A program made the translations under genes and the position numbers. From the NCBI GenBank assembly GCA_002422945.1, contig DITW01000006.1, positions 1-24,575 on the forward strand: 24,575 nt of DNA, written 5' to 3'. Shown here one piece after another: positions 15,388-22,518 of this stretch. Numbering within the stretch: the stretch's first letter is position 1; each line of letters begins with the position of its first letter. This DNA comes from Sphingomonadales bacterium UBA6174. Lineage in GTDB: Bacteria; Pseudomonadota; Alphaproteobacteria; Sphingomonadales; Sphingomonadaceae. A model generated the notes under the pieces. The model was not told the DNA's origin. It saw only the letters and a program-made list of their open reading frames with translations, and did not search any database.

Positions 15388-15988
15388 CCCCAACAAAAAT
15401 ACCCGCCCATCCCGCATCGCCATTACCGCCTTGCCTTTGGCGATGGGCCGGTTCAGGCCACAACAATCTGGCGGGATGCCTGAGGCAGCGGTCCTGACAC
15501 CGCCCGCCGCGCCCACGCGCGAAGTCGAGATCGACGCCGCCTATCAGCGCGGCGATGCGGCGGGCCTTGCCGATGCCCATCAGGAAATGGCGGTGGAACG
15601 GACGCGCCTGCTGGCGCTGGTTGCCAGTGCCGAGGCGCTGCGCAATGAGCCGAGCGAAGAACTGGCGCAGTTGATTGCCGAGACGGTCGAACGGCTGGTG
15701 ACCCAGATTATTGGCGAAGTTCCCATCGATGGCCCGCAATTGCGACGCCGTGCCGAGGCGGCGGCCCGACTGATCGGGGATTGCGATGCGGCGCGCACCT
15801 TGTGGCTGCACCCGGATGACATGGCGTTGATCGAACAGGCCCCAATGGGCCTGACGTTGATGGCCGACCCCAAGGCCGATCCGGGATCGATCCGGATCGA
15901 TTGTTCCGCGGGTTGGATCGAACATGGCACCGCCCTCTACCTCGATGCCCTTCGGGCCGAATTAGGATTGAAAGGAATCGATGAATGA
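15380..15988 (+). CDS. fliH: Flagellar export ATPase regulator FliH
   Basis: This 202-aa protein sits between fliG and fliI, the standard place for FliH, which binds and restrains the FliI ATPase and tethers it to FliN. Sequence support is moderate, as FliH is poorly conserved. A disordered Pro-rich N-terminus is followed by AYQRGDAAGLADAHQE, whose GxxxG spacing (G58, G62) is typical of FliH. A long helix comes next, then a C-terminal domain with TLWLHPDDMALIE and ADPGSIRIDCSAGWIEHG, like the family's V-x-P-x-D and GGxxIEtxxGxIDa blocks. I prefer the ATG at 15380 because GGGGG ends six nt before it; an ATG two codons earlier is also possible. It overlaps fliG by 8 bp and fliI by 4 bp. Confidence 0.87.
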   Translation: MSDPNKNTRPSRIAITALPLAMGRFRPQQSGGMPEAAVLTPPAAPTREVEIDAAYQRGDAAGLADAHQEMAVERTRLLALVASAEALRNEPSEELAQLIAETVERLVTQIIGEVPIDGPQLRRRAEAAARLIGDCDAARTLWLHPDDMALIEQAPMGLTLMADPKADPGSIRIDCSAGWIEHGTALYLDALRAELGLKGIDE

Positions 15989-17316
15989 CCGGACGGTTGA
16001 TGATGTCAGGCGAATTGTTGCTGGATGGGGTCGATCTGGCCCATGCCGCGCCACGTCGGATTGGCACGCTGATTGCCCATGAAGGTCAGGTATTGGAGGC
16101 CGAGGGACTGGATCAGCCGCTTGGCACCAATGTGCAGATCGCGACCAGCCAAGGCGGCAGCGTGCGCGGCGAGGTTGTGGGATTTCATGCGCGGCGCAGC
16201 CTCATCCAGAGTTTTGATAATGATGCGCCTTTTGCTGCGGGTGCTGCCGTGACGCCGATGGGGCAGGGTGGGCAGGTGGCCTGTGGCCATGGCCTGTTGG
16301 GCCGGGTGATCGATGCCCATGGCGCGCCGCTGGATGGGCGACCGCCAGTGTCGACCCGTTATACCTGGCCGTTGGCGGGCAAGCGTTCGAACCTGCTCAA
16401 CCGTGGCCGGGTGGTGACGCCGTTCGATGTCGGCGTGCGCGCGATCGATGCGTTGTTGACGATGGGTGAGGGCCAGCGCGTGGCGTTGGTCGCCGGGTCC
16501 GGCGTCGGCAAATCGGTGTTGATGGGGCAGATGCTGGCCGGGGTCGATTGCGATGTCGTTGTCATCGGCCTGATTGGCGAACGCGCACGGGAAGTCAGCG
16601 ATTTCGTCGAGACCAAGCTGGATGCGCGGTTGCGCCCGCGTGCGGTGGTGGTGGCGGTGCCAGCGGATCATCCGCCATTGCTGCGGATCCGGGCGGCGAT
16701 GCGGGCGACCGCCATTGCCGAGTTTTTCCGCCATGAAGGCAAGCGCGTCTTTCTGATGATCGACAGCCTGACCCGCGTCGCCCATGCCCAGCGCGAGATC
16801 GGTCTTGCCTTGGGTGAACCGCCGACGATGAAGGGCTATCCGCCGTCCGCGCTCGCGCTCATCCCCCGGCTGATCGAACGCGCGGGCGCGGATCGGGATA
16901 CCGGCGGATCGATCACGGCGGTTTATACCGTGCTGGCCGATGGCGGGGACAATGACGATCCGGTGGTCGATTCCGCGCGCGCGATTGTCGATGGCCATTT
17001 CATCCTGTCCCGGCATTTGGCCGAACAGGGCGTATATCCGGCGATAGATATTGCCCGGTCATTATCGCGGACCATGGTCGATGTGATCGATGAGGATCAT
17101 CTGGCGGCGGCGGCGCGGTTTCGCCAGCTTTGGGCCGCCTATGAGGAAAATCGCGATCTGGTGATGATGGGGGCCTATGTCGCCGGGAGCGATCCGGTGG
17201 TCGATCTCGCCATATCGCGGCGCACCGACATGACCGGTTTTATCGCGCAACCGCGTCATCAGCAGGTCGATTACAACACGGCGCGCGCTCAGTTGATTGA
17301 AGGCTTTGGCGCATGA
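15985..17316 (+). CDS. fliI: Flagellum-specific export ATPase FliI
   Basis: FliI (443 aa) hydrolyses ATP to help unfold and release export substrates at the base of the flagellum. It belongs to the F1-beta/SctN family. The Walker A motif AGSGVGKS is at 170-177 and the Walker B strand VFLMID at 255-260. Also present are GLIGERAREVSDFVE, GEPPTMKGYPPSALALIPRL and the STRYTWPLAGKRSNLLNRG lead-in to the ATPase core. The C-terminal domain carries YEENRDLVMMGAYVAGSDPVVD. It overlaps fliH and fliJ by ATGA at both ends. A sigma-54-like sequence lies within codons 26-31. Confidence 0.97.
   Translation: MTGRLMMSGELLLDGVDLAHAAPRRIGTLIAHEGQVLEAEGLDQPLGTNVQIATSQGGSVRGEVVGFHARRSLIQSFDNDAPFAAGAAVTPMGQGGQVACGHGLLGRVIDAHGAPLDGRPPVSTRYTWPLAGKRSNLLNRGRVVTPFDVGVRAIDALLTMGEGQRVALVAGSGVGKSVLMGQMLAGVDCDVVVIGLIGERAREVSDFVETKLDARLRPRAVVVAVPADHPPLLRIRAAMRATAIAEFFRHEGKRVFLMIDSLTRVAHAQREIGLALGEPPTMKGYPPSALALIPRLIERAGADRDTGGSITAVYTVLADGGDNDDPVVDSARAIVDGHFILSRHLAEQGVYPAIDIARSLSRTMVDVIDEDHLAAAARFRQLWAAYEENRDLVMMGAYVAGSDPVVDLAISRRTDMTGFIAQPRHQQVDYNTARAQLIEGFGA
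16061..16077 (+). promoter_or_regulatory. Intragenic sigma-54-like site within fliI
   Basis: TTGGCACGCTGATTGCC fits TGGCACG-N4-TTGC with GG at 16063-16064 and GC at 16075-16076, the right 12-bp step. It is inside the fliI coding region (encoding IGTLIA) and points towards fliJ and fliK. It may be chance or an internal promoter or binding site. Confidence 0.35.
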
Positions 17317-17738
17317 CCAGCCCGACCGAAAAACGCGCGCGTTTGTTGCGGCTGCGCATGATCGAACGCCGACAGGCCGAAATCCGCATGGCCCGTGCCG
17401 GGGCGACGCTGCAAGGGCTGGAGGCGATTGCTGCCCGGCTGGAGACGCTGCGGGCCGAGTTGGTGCCGGACATACAGGTCCAGCCCGGCGTCGTGATCCG
17501 CGCGATGGCCGATATGCAATTGCGGCTGGAGGCGGCGGCGCATGAGTTGAAGGTCTCGCTCAAGACCGCGCGGGCGGCGTTCGAGCATGAGGCCGACCGG
17601 CGCAACCATGCTGCTCTTCGCGAAGATGGCGCAGAGCGACTGCATGACGCCGCCTTGGCACAGGATGAACTATTGGCCGAACGCCGCGTCGATGCGCAGC
17701 GGATCGCGCCTGCGCGCACACGGAGAAACGGACAATGA
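17313..17738 (+). CDS. fliJ: FliJ-like flagellar export chaperone
   Basis: This 141-aa, highly charged, almost fully helical protein lies between fliI and fliK. There the small coiled-coil FliJ is normally encoded; FliJ is a stalk-like partner of the FliI ring and an escort for export chaperones. It begins RARLLRLRMIERRQAEIRMARA, as FliJ-type sequences do, and contains two long helices (about 5-55 and 62-130) broken near VPDIQVQPG. There is no residue signature that proves the family; the call rests on position, length and coiled-coil character. It overlaps fliI and fliK by ATGA. Confidence 0.68.
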   Translation: MTSPTEKRARLLRLRMIERRQAEIRMARAGATLQGLEAIAARLETLRAELVPDIQVQPGVVIRAMADMQLRLEAAAHELKVSLKTARAAFEHEADRRNHAALREDGAERLHDAALAQDELLAERRVDAQRIAPARTRRNGQ

Positions 17739-19300
17739 TGATGGCGAATTCTTCCCTTTTTGGTGCTGGCACGCCTGCACCTGCTCCGGTTACCAGCTTG
17801 TCGGTGCCCGTGGCGGCAACTGGCACCATGGCGTCGATTGCGCATGGAGGCGCAGCCCCGCAACCGGCCACTGAAACCGGCGCAGTCGCGGCCACTGCCC
17901 CGGATTTTGCGGCGCTGCTGGCATTGAATATTCTGGGTGCCATGCCCGATGCTGCATTACCCGGCGCTGCATCAACCGATGGCGGGGCGGATATGAGCGG
18001 GGACGCTGGGCAGGACGATGGCTTGCCAGCGGACACATCACAAGAACCATTGGCGATGGCGTTGCTGGCGTTGAATGGGGTCGTGTTGCCGATGACCAGC
18101 CTTGCGCCAGTATTGGCACCATTGCCGACCTTGCCATCGTCACCCCATGCAAATGATGCGGCAGCGGGCATGACCTTATCCGCCACATCAGCCGCAACAG
18201 GGACGACGGCAACCGCACTCAACGCATTGGCGGCATCATCGCCCGATGCGATGGCGATGCTTATGCCGAAAATCGGTGAGATATCGCCTGCGGGTGGCGG
18301 CTTGGTCAATGCGCCGGTGGCCATAAGCGTGCCGGAGATGTCGCCCGACCTGCCAGCGGCGGCGATATTTGACAATAGCGGCCAGCCGCAGTGGCGCGTT
18401 GCGTTGGTGGATGGCGTATTGCCTGCGCCTGCGTCCAGTGCTGCGTCGGATGCGGGTTTGCCGCTTGACGTCATGCCTGCTGCCATGCCCGCCCCGATTG
18501 TGCCAGCCCCGGCTGCGACCCGTGCCAAAATGGCGAATGGACCATCCGTGCCAGCGGCGGCCTTGCCCGATCCGGCAGGCCCCCTTGCCGTCACGTCCGA
18601 TGTATCGGCGGGCAAGACCGGGGCATCGGCGACGGGCCTGTCGGACGCTGCCGCGTCGCGCTTGCCCGAATTCACTGCGCCCGTATCTGGTCCTCAACCG
18701 GCATCATTGAATATGACGGTATCCGGCATCGCGGTCGCCCGCGCGGACGTGGCCATGCCGTCAACCGATCCCGCGTTGGGCGAAGCGGTTGCGGTGCAAT
18801 TGCCGGTTGAACGCCAGCTCGATCTGGCACGGCATGATCGTTGGGTGAATGACCTTGCCCGCGATATTGCGGCGTCCGCTGGCAGCGATGGCAAAATGTC
18901 GTTCCGCCTCGATCCGCCGCAGCTTGGTCGTTTGGCGGTGATGTTGCAGCAAGGCGAGGCCGGTCTGTCGGTCCGGCTTGATGCTGAAACGGCAGAGGCG
19001 ACCCAAATCATCTCACAGGCCCAGCCCCGGCTGATGGAAGACCTGCGCCAGCAAGGCGTACGTATCGCAGATGCGTCCGTTGGCACGCAAACGGGCCAGC
19101 ACCAGAATCAGAGCCAGCACCAGAATCAACAGCAGAATCAGGGCCATCAGGGCCAGAATCTGGCGCAGGCCAATAGCGGCCAGCAAGACCAGCCTCGCCA
19201 GCAGAGCCGCACATTCGATCTGAACGGCGATCAGCCCGTCCCGCAGGCGGAGACCAACAAGGCCGCGCCCGTTGCCGACGCCCATGGCCGGGTGGCCTGA
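17735..19300 (+). CDS. fliK: Flagellar hook-length control protein FliK
   Basis: FliK (521 aa) is the secreted ruler that sets hook length and switches export specificity through FlhB. The N-terminal about 365 residues are Ala/Pro/Gly-rich and low in complexity, as expected for the ruler part. The C-terminal hook-length domain spans about 370-450: WVNDLARDIAAS, MSFRLDPPQLGRLAVMLQQGEAGLSVRLDAE, then QAQPRLMEDLRQQGVRIADASVG. This fits the family's LxPxxLGxlxVxl and LRxxLxxxGxxl patterns. A Gln/Asn/His-rich tail (about 454-490) follows. The start is one of three ATGs in a row; the first overlaps the fliJ stop and has GGAGAAA upstream. The next gene is 22 bp away. Confidence 0.9.
   Translation: MMMANSSLFGAGTPAPAPVTSLSVPVAATGTMASIAHGGAAPQPATETGAVAATAPDFAALLALNILGAMPDAALPGAASTDGGADMSGDAGQDDGLPADTSQEPLAMALLALNGVVLPMTSLAPVLAPLPTLPSSPHANDAAAGMTLSATSAATGTTATALNALAASSPDAMAMLMPKIGEISPAGGGLVNAPVAISVPEMSPDLPAAAIFDNSGQPQWRVALVDGVLPAPASSAASDAGLPLDVMPAAMPAPIVPAPAATRAKMANGPSVPAAALPDPAGPLAVTSDVSAGKTGASATGLSDAAASRLPEFTAPVSGPQPASLNMTVSGIAVARADVAMPSTDPALGEAVAVQLPVERQLDLARHDRWVNDLARDIAASAGSDGKMSFRLDPPQLGRLAVMLQQGEAGLSVRLDAETAEATQIISQAQPRLMEDLRQQGVRIADASVGTQTGQHQNQSQHQNQQQNQGHQGQNLAQANSGQQDQPRQQSRTFDLNGDQPVPQAETNKAAPVADAHGRVA
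19096..19163 (+). repeat. Low-complexity CAG/CAAT-rich repeat in fliK
   Basis: Imperfect copies of CACCAGAATCAG-like units (with variants CAACAGCAGAATCAG and CATCAGGGCCAG) encode the HQNQ-type Gln/Asn/His tail of FliK. The repeat is short and in frame, so slippage could change the tail length in steps. The exact unit is imperfect, which argues against high-rate phase variation. Confidence 0.75.
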
Positions 19301-19322
19301 TCCGATCATGAGGATATGAAGA

Positions 19323-19949
19323 ATGAGTAAGGCAAAGACCAAGGACGAAACGGCGGATGCCAAGCCCAAGGGAGGCAAGGCGAAGAAGTTCCTGTTGATC
19401 GGGGTGGGCGCGATCATTTTGTTGGGGGCGGGCGTGGGCGCGGGCCTTTATGCGACCGGCAGTGGCATGGTCGCCAAGCATGAGCCGGAAGACCCCAATC
19501 GCCCGAAATTGGTCAAGCGCAGCGAAGAGCCTGCCGAAGCAGGCGGCGAAGGCGGCGAGGGCAAGGCACCGGAACCCAAAGTCGGCACGATCACGACCAA
19601 AACCGATGCCTCGCCCAAAGAGGCACGCGAATATGAAGTGACCTATTTTCCGATTGATCAGACGTTCACCGCCAATTTGTCGGATGGCAGTGGTTTTGTG
19701 CAGGTCGGTTTGAGCCTTGCGACCTATTTCGATGGCAAGGTGATCGCCAATATCAATCGTCAGATGGTGCCGATCCGGTCCGCGGTGTTGATGGTGCTGT
19801 CCGAACAGGATGCGACGGTGTTGTCGAGCGTGCAGGGCAAGCATGAATTGCAGCGCAAGCTGACGGACGCAATCAACCATATCCTGCGCGAGAAGGAAGG
19901 CTTTGGCGGCATCGACAATGTCTATTTCACCAATCTGGTGATTCAATGA
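19323..19949 (+). CDS. fliL: Flagellar basal body-associated protein FliL
   Basis: FliL (208 aa) is a single-pass inner-membrane protein that rings and stabilises the stators. A Lys-rich cytoplasmic tail (1-22) precedes the membrane helix (about 23-45). A charged Glu/Lys/Pro linker (about 50-100) follows, then the periplasmic stomatin-like domain. That domain runs from EYEVTYFPIDQTFTANLSDGSGFVQVGLSL to RSAVLMVLSEQDATVLSSVQGKHELQRKLTDAIN and the final VYFTNLVIQ, all typical of FliL. The start follows GAGGATATGAAGA. The stop overlaps fliM by ATGA. The linker is longer than in enteric FliL. Confidence 0.95.
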   Translation: MSKAKTKDETADAKPKGGKAKKFLLIGVGAIILLGAGVGAGLYATGSGMVAKHEPEDPNRPKLVKRSEEPAEAGGEGGEGKAPEPKVGTITTKTDASPKEAREYEVTYFPIDQTFTANLSDGSGFVQVGLSLATYFDGKVIANINRQMVPIRSAVLMVLSEQDATVLSSVQGKHELQRKLTDAINHILREKEGFGGIDNVYFTNLVIQ

Positions 19950-20890
19950 ACATGGATCAGGGTCTGGATCAGGCTGTGGCGGCGGATGCGCCTCCGGCGA
20001 TTTCGCTGGTGCGGCGCAATGGCCAGCCCGCGGCCCTGCCCGGACTAGGGCCGGTGATAGAACGTTTTAATCTGGGCTTGCGTCACCAGATCGCCGCCAT
20101 TGCCAATATGCCCCCGGTGATCCGGGCGGATGCGATGCGGCAGTTGCGGTTCGAAGATTGGCAGGCAGGGGTCGCTGCCGATCGGATCGCGCTTCACTGC
20201 AGCCTCGCCAATGGCAAGCTCACCGCCTATTTGATGGTGCCGGTGCCATTGGTGATCGGCTTGGTCGATCTCTTTTATGGCGGCGATGGGGCCGTTCATG
20301 CAACACGGCCACAATTGACGGCGGCAGAATATCGGCTGGCGGAGCGGTTGGCGGATGAGAGCTGCCGGGTGCTCGCCGCCGCATGGCGACCGATCACGGA
20401 ATTGCGGTCCGAGCGCGCGAAGGTCGAGGCGGACATCGCGCGACTGACGATGTGCCGCGCCGATGATCCGGTCATTGTCCAGCCGCTTGAACTTCGTTGT
20501 GCCGCGCTGGGCGTGCATGAACTCGAACTGGTGTTCGACATGGGGCAATTATCGGCATGGCCGGTGCTGGCCCGCGATCCCAATCATGCCGCTGCCCCTC
20601 GTATCGACCGAGCCGCGCGCGACCGCATGTTGGCGGCGCTGATGCAGGTTCGGCTACCGGTCAAGACCGTCTTTACCCGGCCTGAATTGCCGCTGTCGCA
20701 ATTGATGACGTTGCAGGTGGGCGACATCATTCCGATCACCTTGCCCCAATTTATCCCCGTGACCGTGGCCAAGCGCATTTTTGCCCATGGCACATTGGGT
20801 GAAGCCAATGGCCATGCCGCCATTCGCATCGCCCGGATCGAACCGATTGCTGCCCAATCTCTGCCTGAAGGACTATTTCGCCATGAGTGA
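19946..20890 (+). CDS. fliM: Flagellar motor switch protein FliM
   Basis: FliM (314 aa) is the middle layer of the C ring, linking FliG to FliN and normally receiving phospho-CheY. The middle domain begins VIERFNLGLRHQIAAI and holds the FliG-contact GGDG motif (112-115) and the LTAAEYRLAERLADE block. The C-terminal SpoA/FliN-like domain runs about 230-305 (LPVKTVFTRPELPLSQLMTLQVGDIIPI). The N-terminus (MNMDQGLDQAVAADAPPAISLVRR) lacks the LSQxEIDALL-type CheY-binding peptide found at the start of enteric FliM. Either CheY binds a divergent sequence or the signal enters elsewhere. It overlaps fliL by 4 bp and fliN by 8 bp. Confidence 0.94.
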   Translation: MNMDQGLDQAVAADAPPAISLVRRNGQPAALPGLGPVIERFNLGLRHQIAAIANMPPVIRADAMRQLRFEDWQAGVAADRIALHCSLANGKLTAYLMVPVPLVIGLVDLFYGGDGAVHATRPQLTAAEYRLAERLADESCRVLAAAWRPITELRSERAKVEADIARLTMCRADDPVIVQPLELRCAALGVHELELVFDMGQLSAWPVLARDPNHAAAPRIDRAARDRMLAALMQVRLPVKTVFTRPELPLSQLMTLQVGDIIPITLPQFIPVTVAKRIFAHGTLGEANGHAAIRIARIEPIAAQSLPEGLFRHE

Positions 20891-21212
20891 TCTGACCGAA
20901 GCCCCCGGTGTTGCCGATATCGTGACGGCGGCGCCTGCGCCGGACCATAATCTTGAACTGCTGGCCGGGGTGTCGCTCCGTCTGTCGGTCGAGGTCGGCT
21001 CGGCGTCGATCCGGCTGTCCGAATTGCTCGCTTTGTCAGAAGGCAGCGTGGTCCAGCTTGATCGCGAGGCCGATGATCTGCTCAATATTTTCGCCAATGG
21101 CACGCTGATCGCCAAGGGCGAGGTGATCGCCACCAATGGTCGTTACGGCATTCGCGTGGTCGAGGTCGTGTCGTCCGATCGTCGCATGGTCGGGATGGAG
21201 CGACGTTCATGA
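20883..21212 (+). CDS. fliN: Flagellar motor switch protein FliN
   Basis: FliN (109 aa) forms the base of the C ring and docks FliH/FliI. After a variable 20-residue lead it is a single SpoA domain: LLAGVSLRLSVEVGSASIRLSELLALSEGSVVQLDREADD, then NIFANGTLIAKGEVIATNGRYGIRVVEVVS. This is a close match to the family's ELDrxxgexvdiyvNGxLiArGEVVvxxxxfGVRixEI. The ATG at 20883 lies in the last codons of fliM (ATGAGTGA, 8-bp overlap). The frame is open further upstream, but this is the only start that keeps the normal length. The stop overlaps fliO. Confidence 0.96.
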   Translation: MSDLTEAPGVADIVTAAPAPDHNLELLAGVSLRLSVEVGSASIRLSELLALSEGSVVQLDREADDLLNIFANGTLIAKGEVIATNGRYGIRVVEVVSSDRRMVGMERRS

Positions 21213-21481
21213 TGTTCGATTATATCCTGCGGGTGTTGATCCTGCTGCCATTGGTAGCTGGGCTTGCCTGGGGTTCGCTCTGGTTATGGCGCAAGTTGCA
21301 GATGGGCCTGCCGACGGTGGCTAAGGATGCGCGGCCGGCGCGGGTGGTCGGGGTGGTGCCGATGGGGCCGCAGGCCAAATTGGCAGTCGTCGATTTCCAC
21401 GGGCGCGAATTGTTGCTGGCGGTATCGCGCGGGCAGATCAGCTTGCTGGCCGAACAGGCTTTGGGCGATTTTCATGACTGA
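21209..21481 (+). CDS. fliO: Flagellar biosynthetic protein FliO
   Basis: FliO is a small (90 aa) membrane protein that helps assemble the FliP ring of the export gate. One N-terminal membrane helix (about 6-28) is followed by a cytoplasmic domain, VVGVVPMGPQAKLAVVDFHGRELLLAVSRGQISLLAEQ, matching the FliO pattern of sLgprxrlxvvxxxgxxlLlGvxxxxisLL. It is at the short end of the family but has both parts. It overlaps fliN by 4 bp and fliP by 8 bp. Confidence 0.9.
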   Translation: MMFDYILRVLILLPLVAGLAWGSLWLWRKLQMGLPTVAKDARPARVVGVVPMGPQAKLAVVDFHGRELLLAVSRGQISLLAEQALGDFHD

Positions 21482-22247
21482 GCGGCCATTATTGCCGCTG
21501 TTACTGCTGCCCATATTGGCGGCGCTGTGTATGGCGTCTCCTGTCTGGGCGGCATCCCCCGCGCCGGAGCCGACATTGGGCGGGGCGCTCGCATCGCTGT
21601 CGGGCGATGGCAAGCCGTTGAGCCTGTCGCTCCAATTGCTGCTGCTGATGGGGTTGCTGACGATCCTGCCGTCATTGCTGTTGATGATGACGAGCTTCAC
21701 CCGCATTCTCATTGTGCTGTCGATCCTGCGTCAGGCCTTGGGCCTGCAACAGACGCCGCCCAATCAGGTGCTGGTCGGCCTGTCGCTGTTTCTATCGATG
21801 TTCGTGATGCAGCCTGTCATCTCCCGGATCAATACGCAGGCGCTGGGACCCTATCAGGCGCAGCAGATCGGGATCGACAAGGCGGTGGCGGTGACCGGCC
21901 ATGAATTGCATGGCTTCATGATGGCGCAGACACGCAAGACTGACCTTGGCATGTTCGCCAGTCTCGCCCGCGCGCAGCCATTCGCATCTGTGCAAGAGGT
22001 ACCGTTTTCGATCCTTGTCCCGGCTTTTGTCACCAGTGAATTAAAGACCGCCTTTCAGATCGGTTTCCTGATTTTCCTGCCGTTTCTGATTATCGATCTG
22101 GTGGTGGCATCGGCCTTGATGTCGCTCGGCATGATGATGTTGTCGCCGACAATCATATCCATGCCATTCAAATTGCTGCTGTTCGTGCTGGTCGATGGCT
22201 GGGCGCTGACGATGGGGTCACTCGCTGGCTCGTTTCAGGTGAGCTGA
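21474..22247 (+). CDS. fliP: Flagellar export gate protein FliP
   Basis: FliP (257 aa) is the main subunit of the P5Q4R1 export gate. A cleavable signal peptide (about 1-27, ending PVWAA) is followed by LSLQLLLLMGLLTILPSLLLMMTSFTRILIVLSILRQALGLQQTPPNQVL. That stretch contains the hallmark MMTSFTRI (71-78). A periplasmic segment and the C-terminal helices VPAFVTSELKTAFQIGFLIFLPFLIIDLVVAS and SPTIISMPFKLLLFVLVDGW follow. The ATG at 21474 is within the end of fliO (ATGACTGA) and has GGGCGA upstream. One nt separates it from fliQ. Confidence 0.97.
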   Translation: MTERPLLPLLLLPILAALCMASPVWAASPAPEPTLGGALASLSGDGKPLSLSLQLLLLMGLLTILPSLLLMMTSFTRILIVLSILRQALGLQQTPPNQVLVGLSLFLSMFVMQPVISRINTQALGPYQAQQIGIDKAVAVTGHELHGFMMAQTRKTDLGMFASLARAQPFASVQEVPFSILVPAFVTSELKTAFQIGFLIFLPFLIIDLVVASALMSLGMMMLSPTIISMPFKLLLFVLVDGWALTMGSLAGSFQVS

Positions 22248-22248
22248 G

Positions 22249-22518
22249 ATGGACACCGATTATTTCATCGGCGTCGCGCAACAGGCCTTATGGGTGCTGG
22301 CCTTGGCATCTGTCCCGATCCTCTTGCCTGCGCTGATCGCGGGGGTGGTATTGGGTATGGTGCAGGCCGCGACCTCGATCAACGAGACGACCCTGTCCTT
22401 TGTCCCCAAGCTGATTGTCGTGGCCCTGTGCCTCGCCATTTTCGGGGGCAGCATTCTGGTGCTGTTGATGGATTTCACGCGCGAGATGTTCGACCGGATA
22501 CCGGATCTGGCCCGTTGA
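22249..22518 (+). CDS. fliQ: Flagellar export gate protein FliQ
   Basis: FliQ (89 aa, standard length) forms four copies in the export gate. Two membrane helices (about 13-38 and 52-75) enclose the conserved loop QAATSINETTLSFVPKLI, the family signature. The tail is TREMFDRIPDL. It follows fliP by one nt and its stop lies in the TTGA that may start fliR. Confidence 0.97.
   Translation: MDTDYFIGVAQQALWVLALASVPILLPALIAGVVLGMVQAATSINETTLSFVPKLIVVALCLAIFGGSILVLLMDFTREMFDRIPDLAR

Noticed and set aside
16121..16137. Another TTGGCAC sequence in fliI
   Set aside because: The downstream GC is one base too close for the -24/-12 spacing. Similar TGGCAC sequences in fliK and the flhB spacer also lack a correctly spaced GC.
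16006..17016. 336-codon minus-strand frame over fliI
   Set aside because: It is antisense to a complete FliI with Walker A and B motifs; the frame arises from codon bias.
17560..18675. 371-codon minus-strand Ala/Gly-rich frame over fliK
   Set aside because: It is low-complexity antisense to the Ala/Pro-rich ruler region; no signal peptide or domain.
19096..19163. CRISPR-like or tandem repeat array
   Set aside because: The units are short and imperfect and code in frame for the FliK tail; there are no spacers.
19008..19946. 312-codon minus-strand frame over fliK and fliL
   Set aside because: It is antisense to two genes of the operon and has no coherent protein features.
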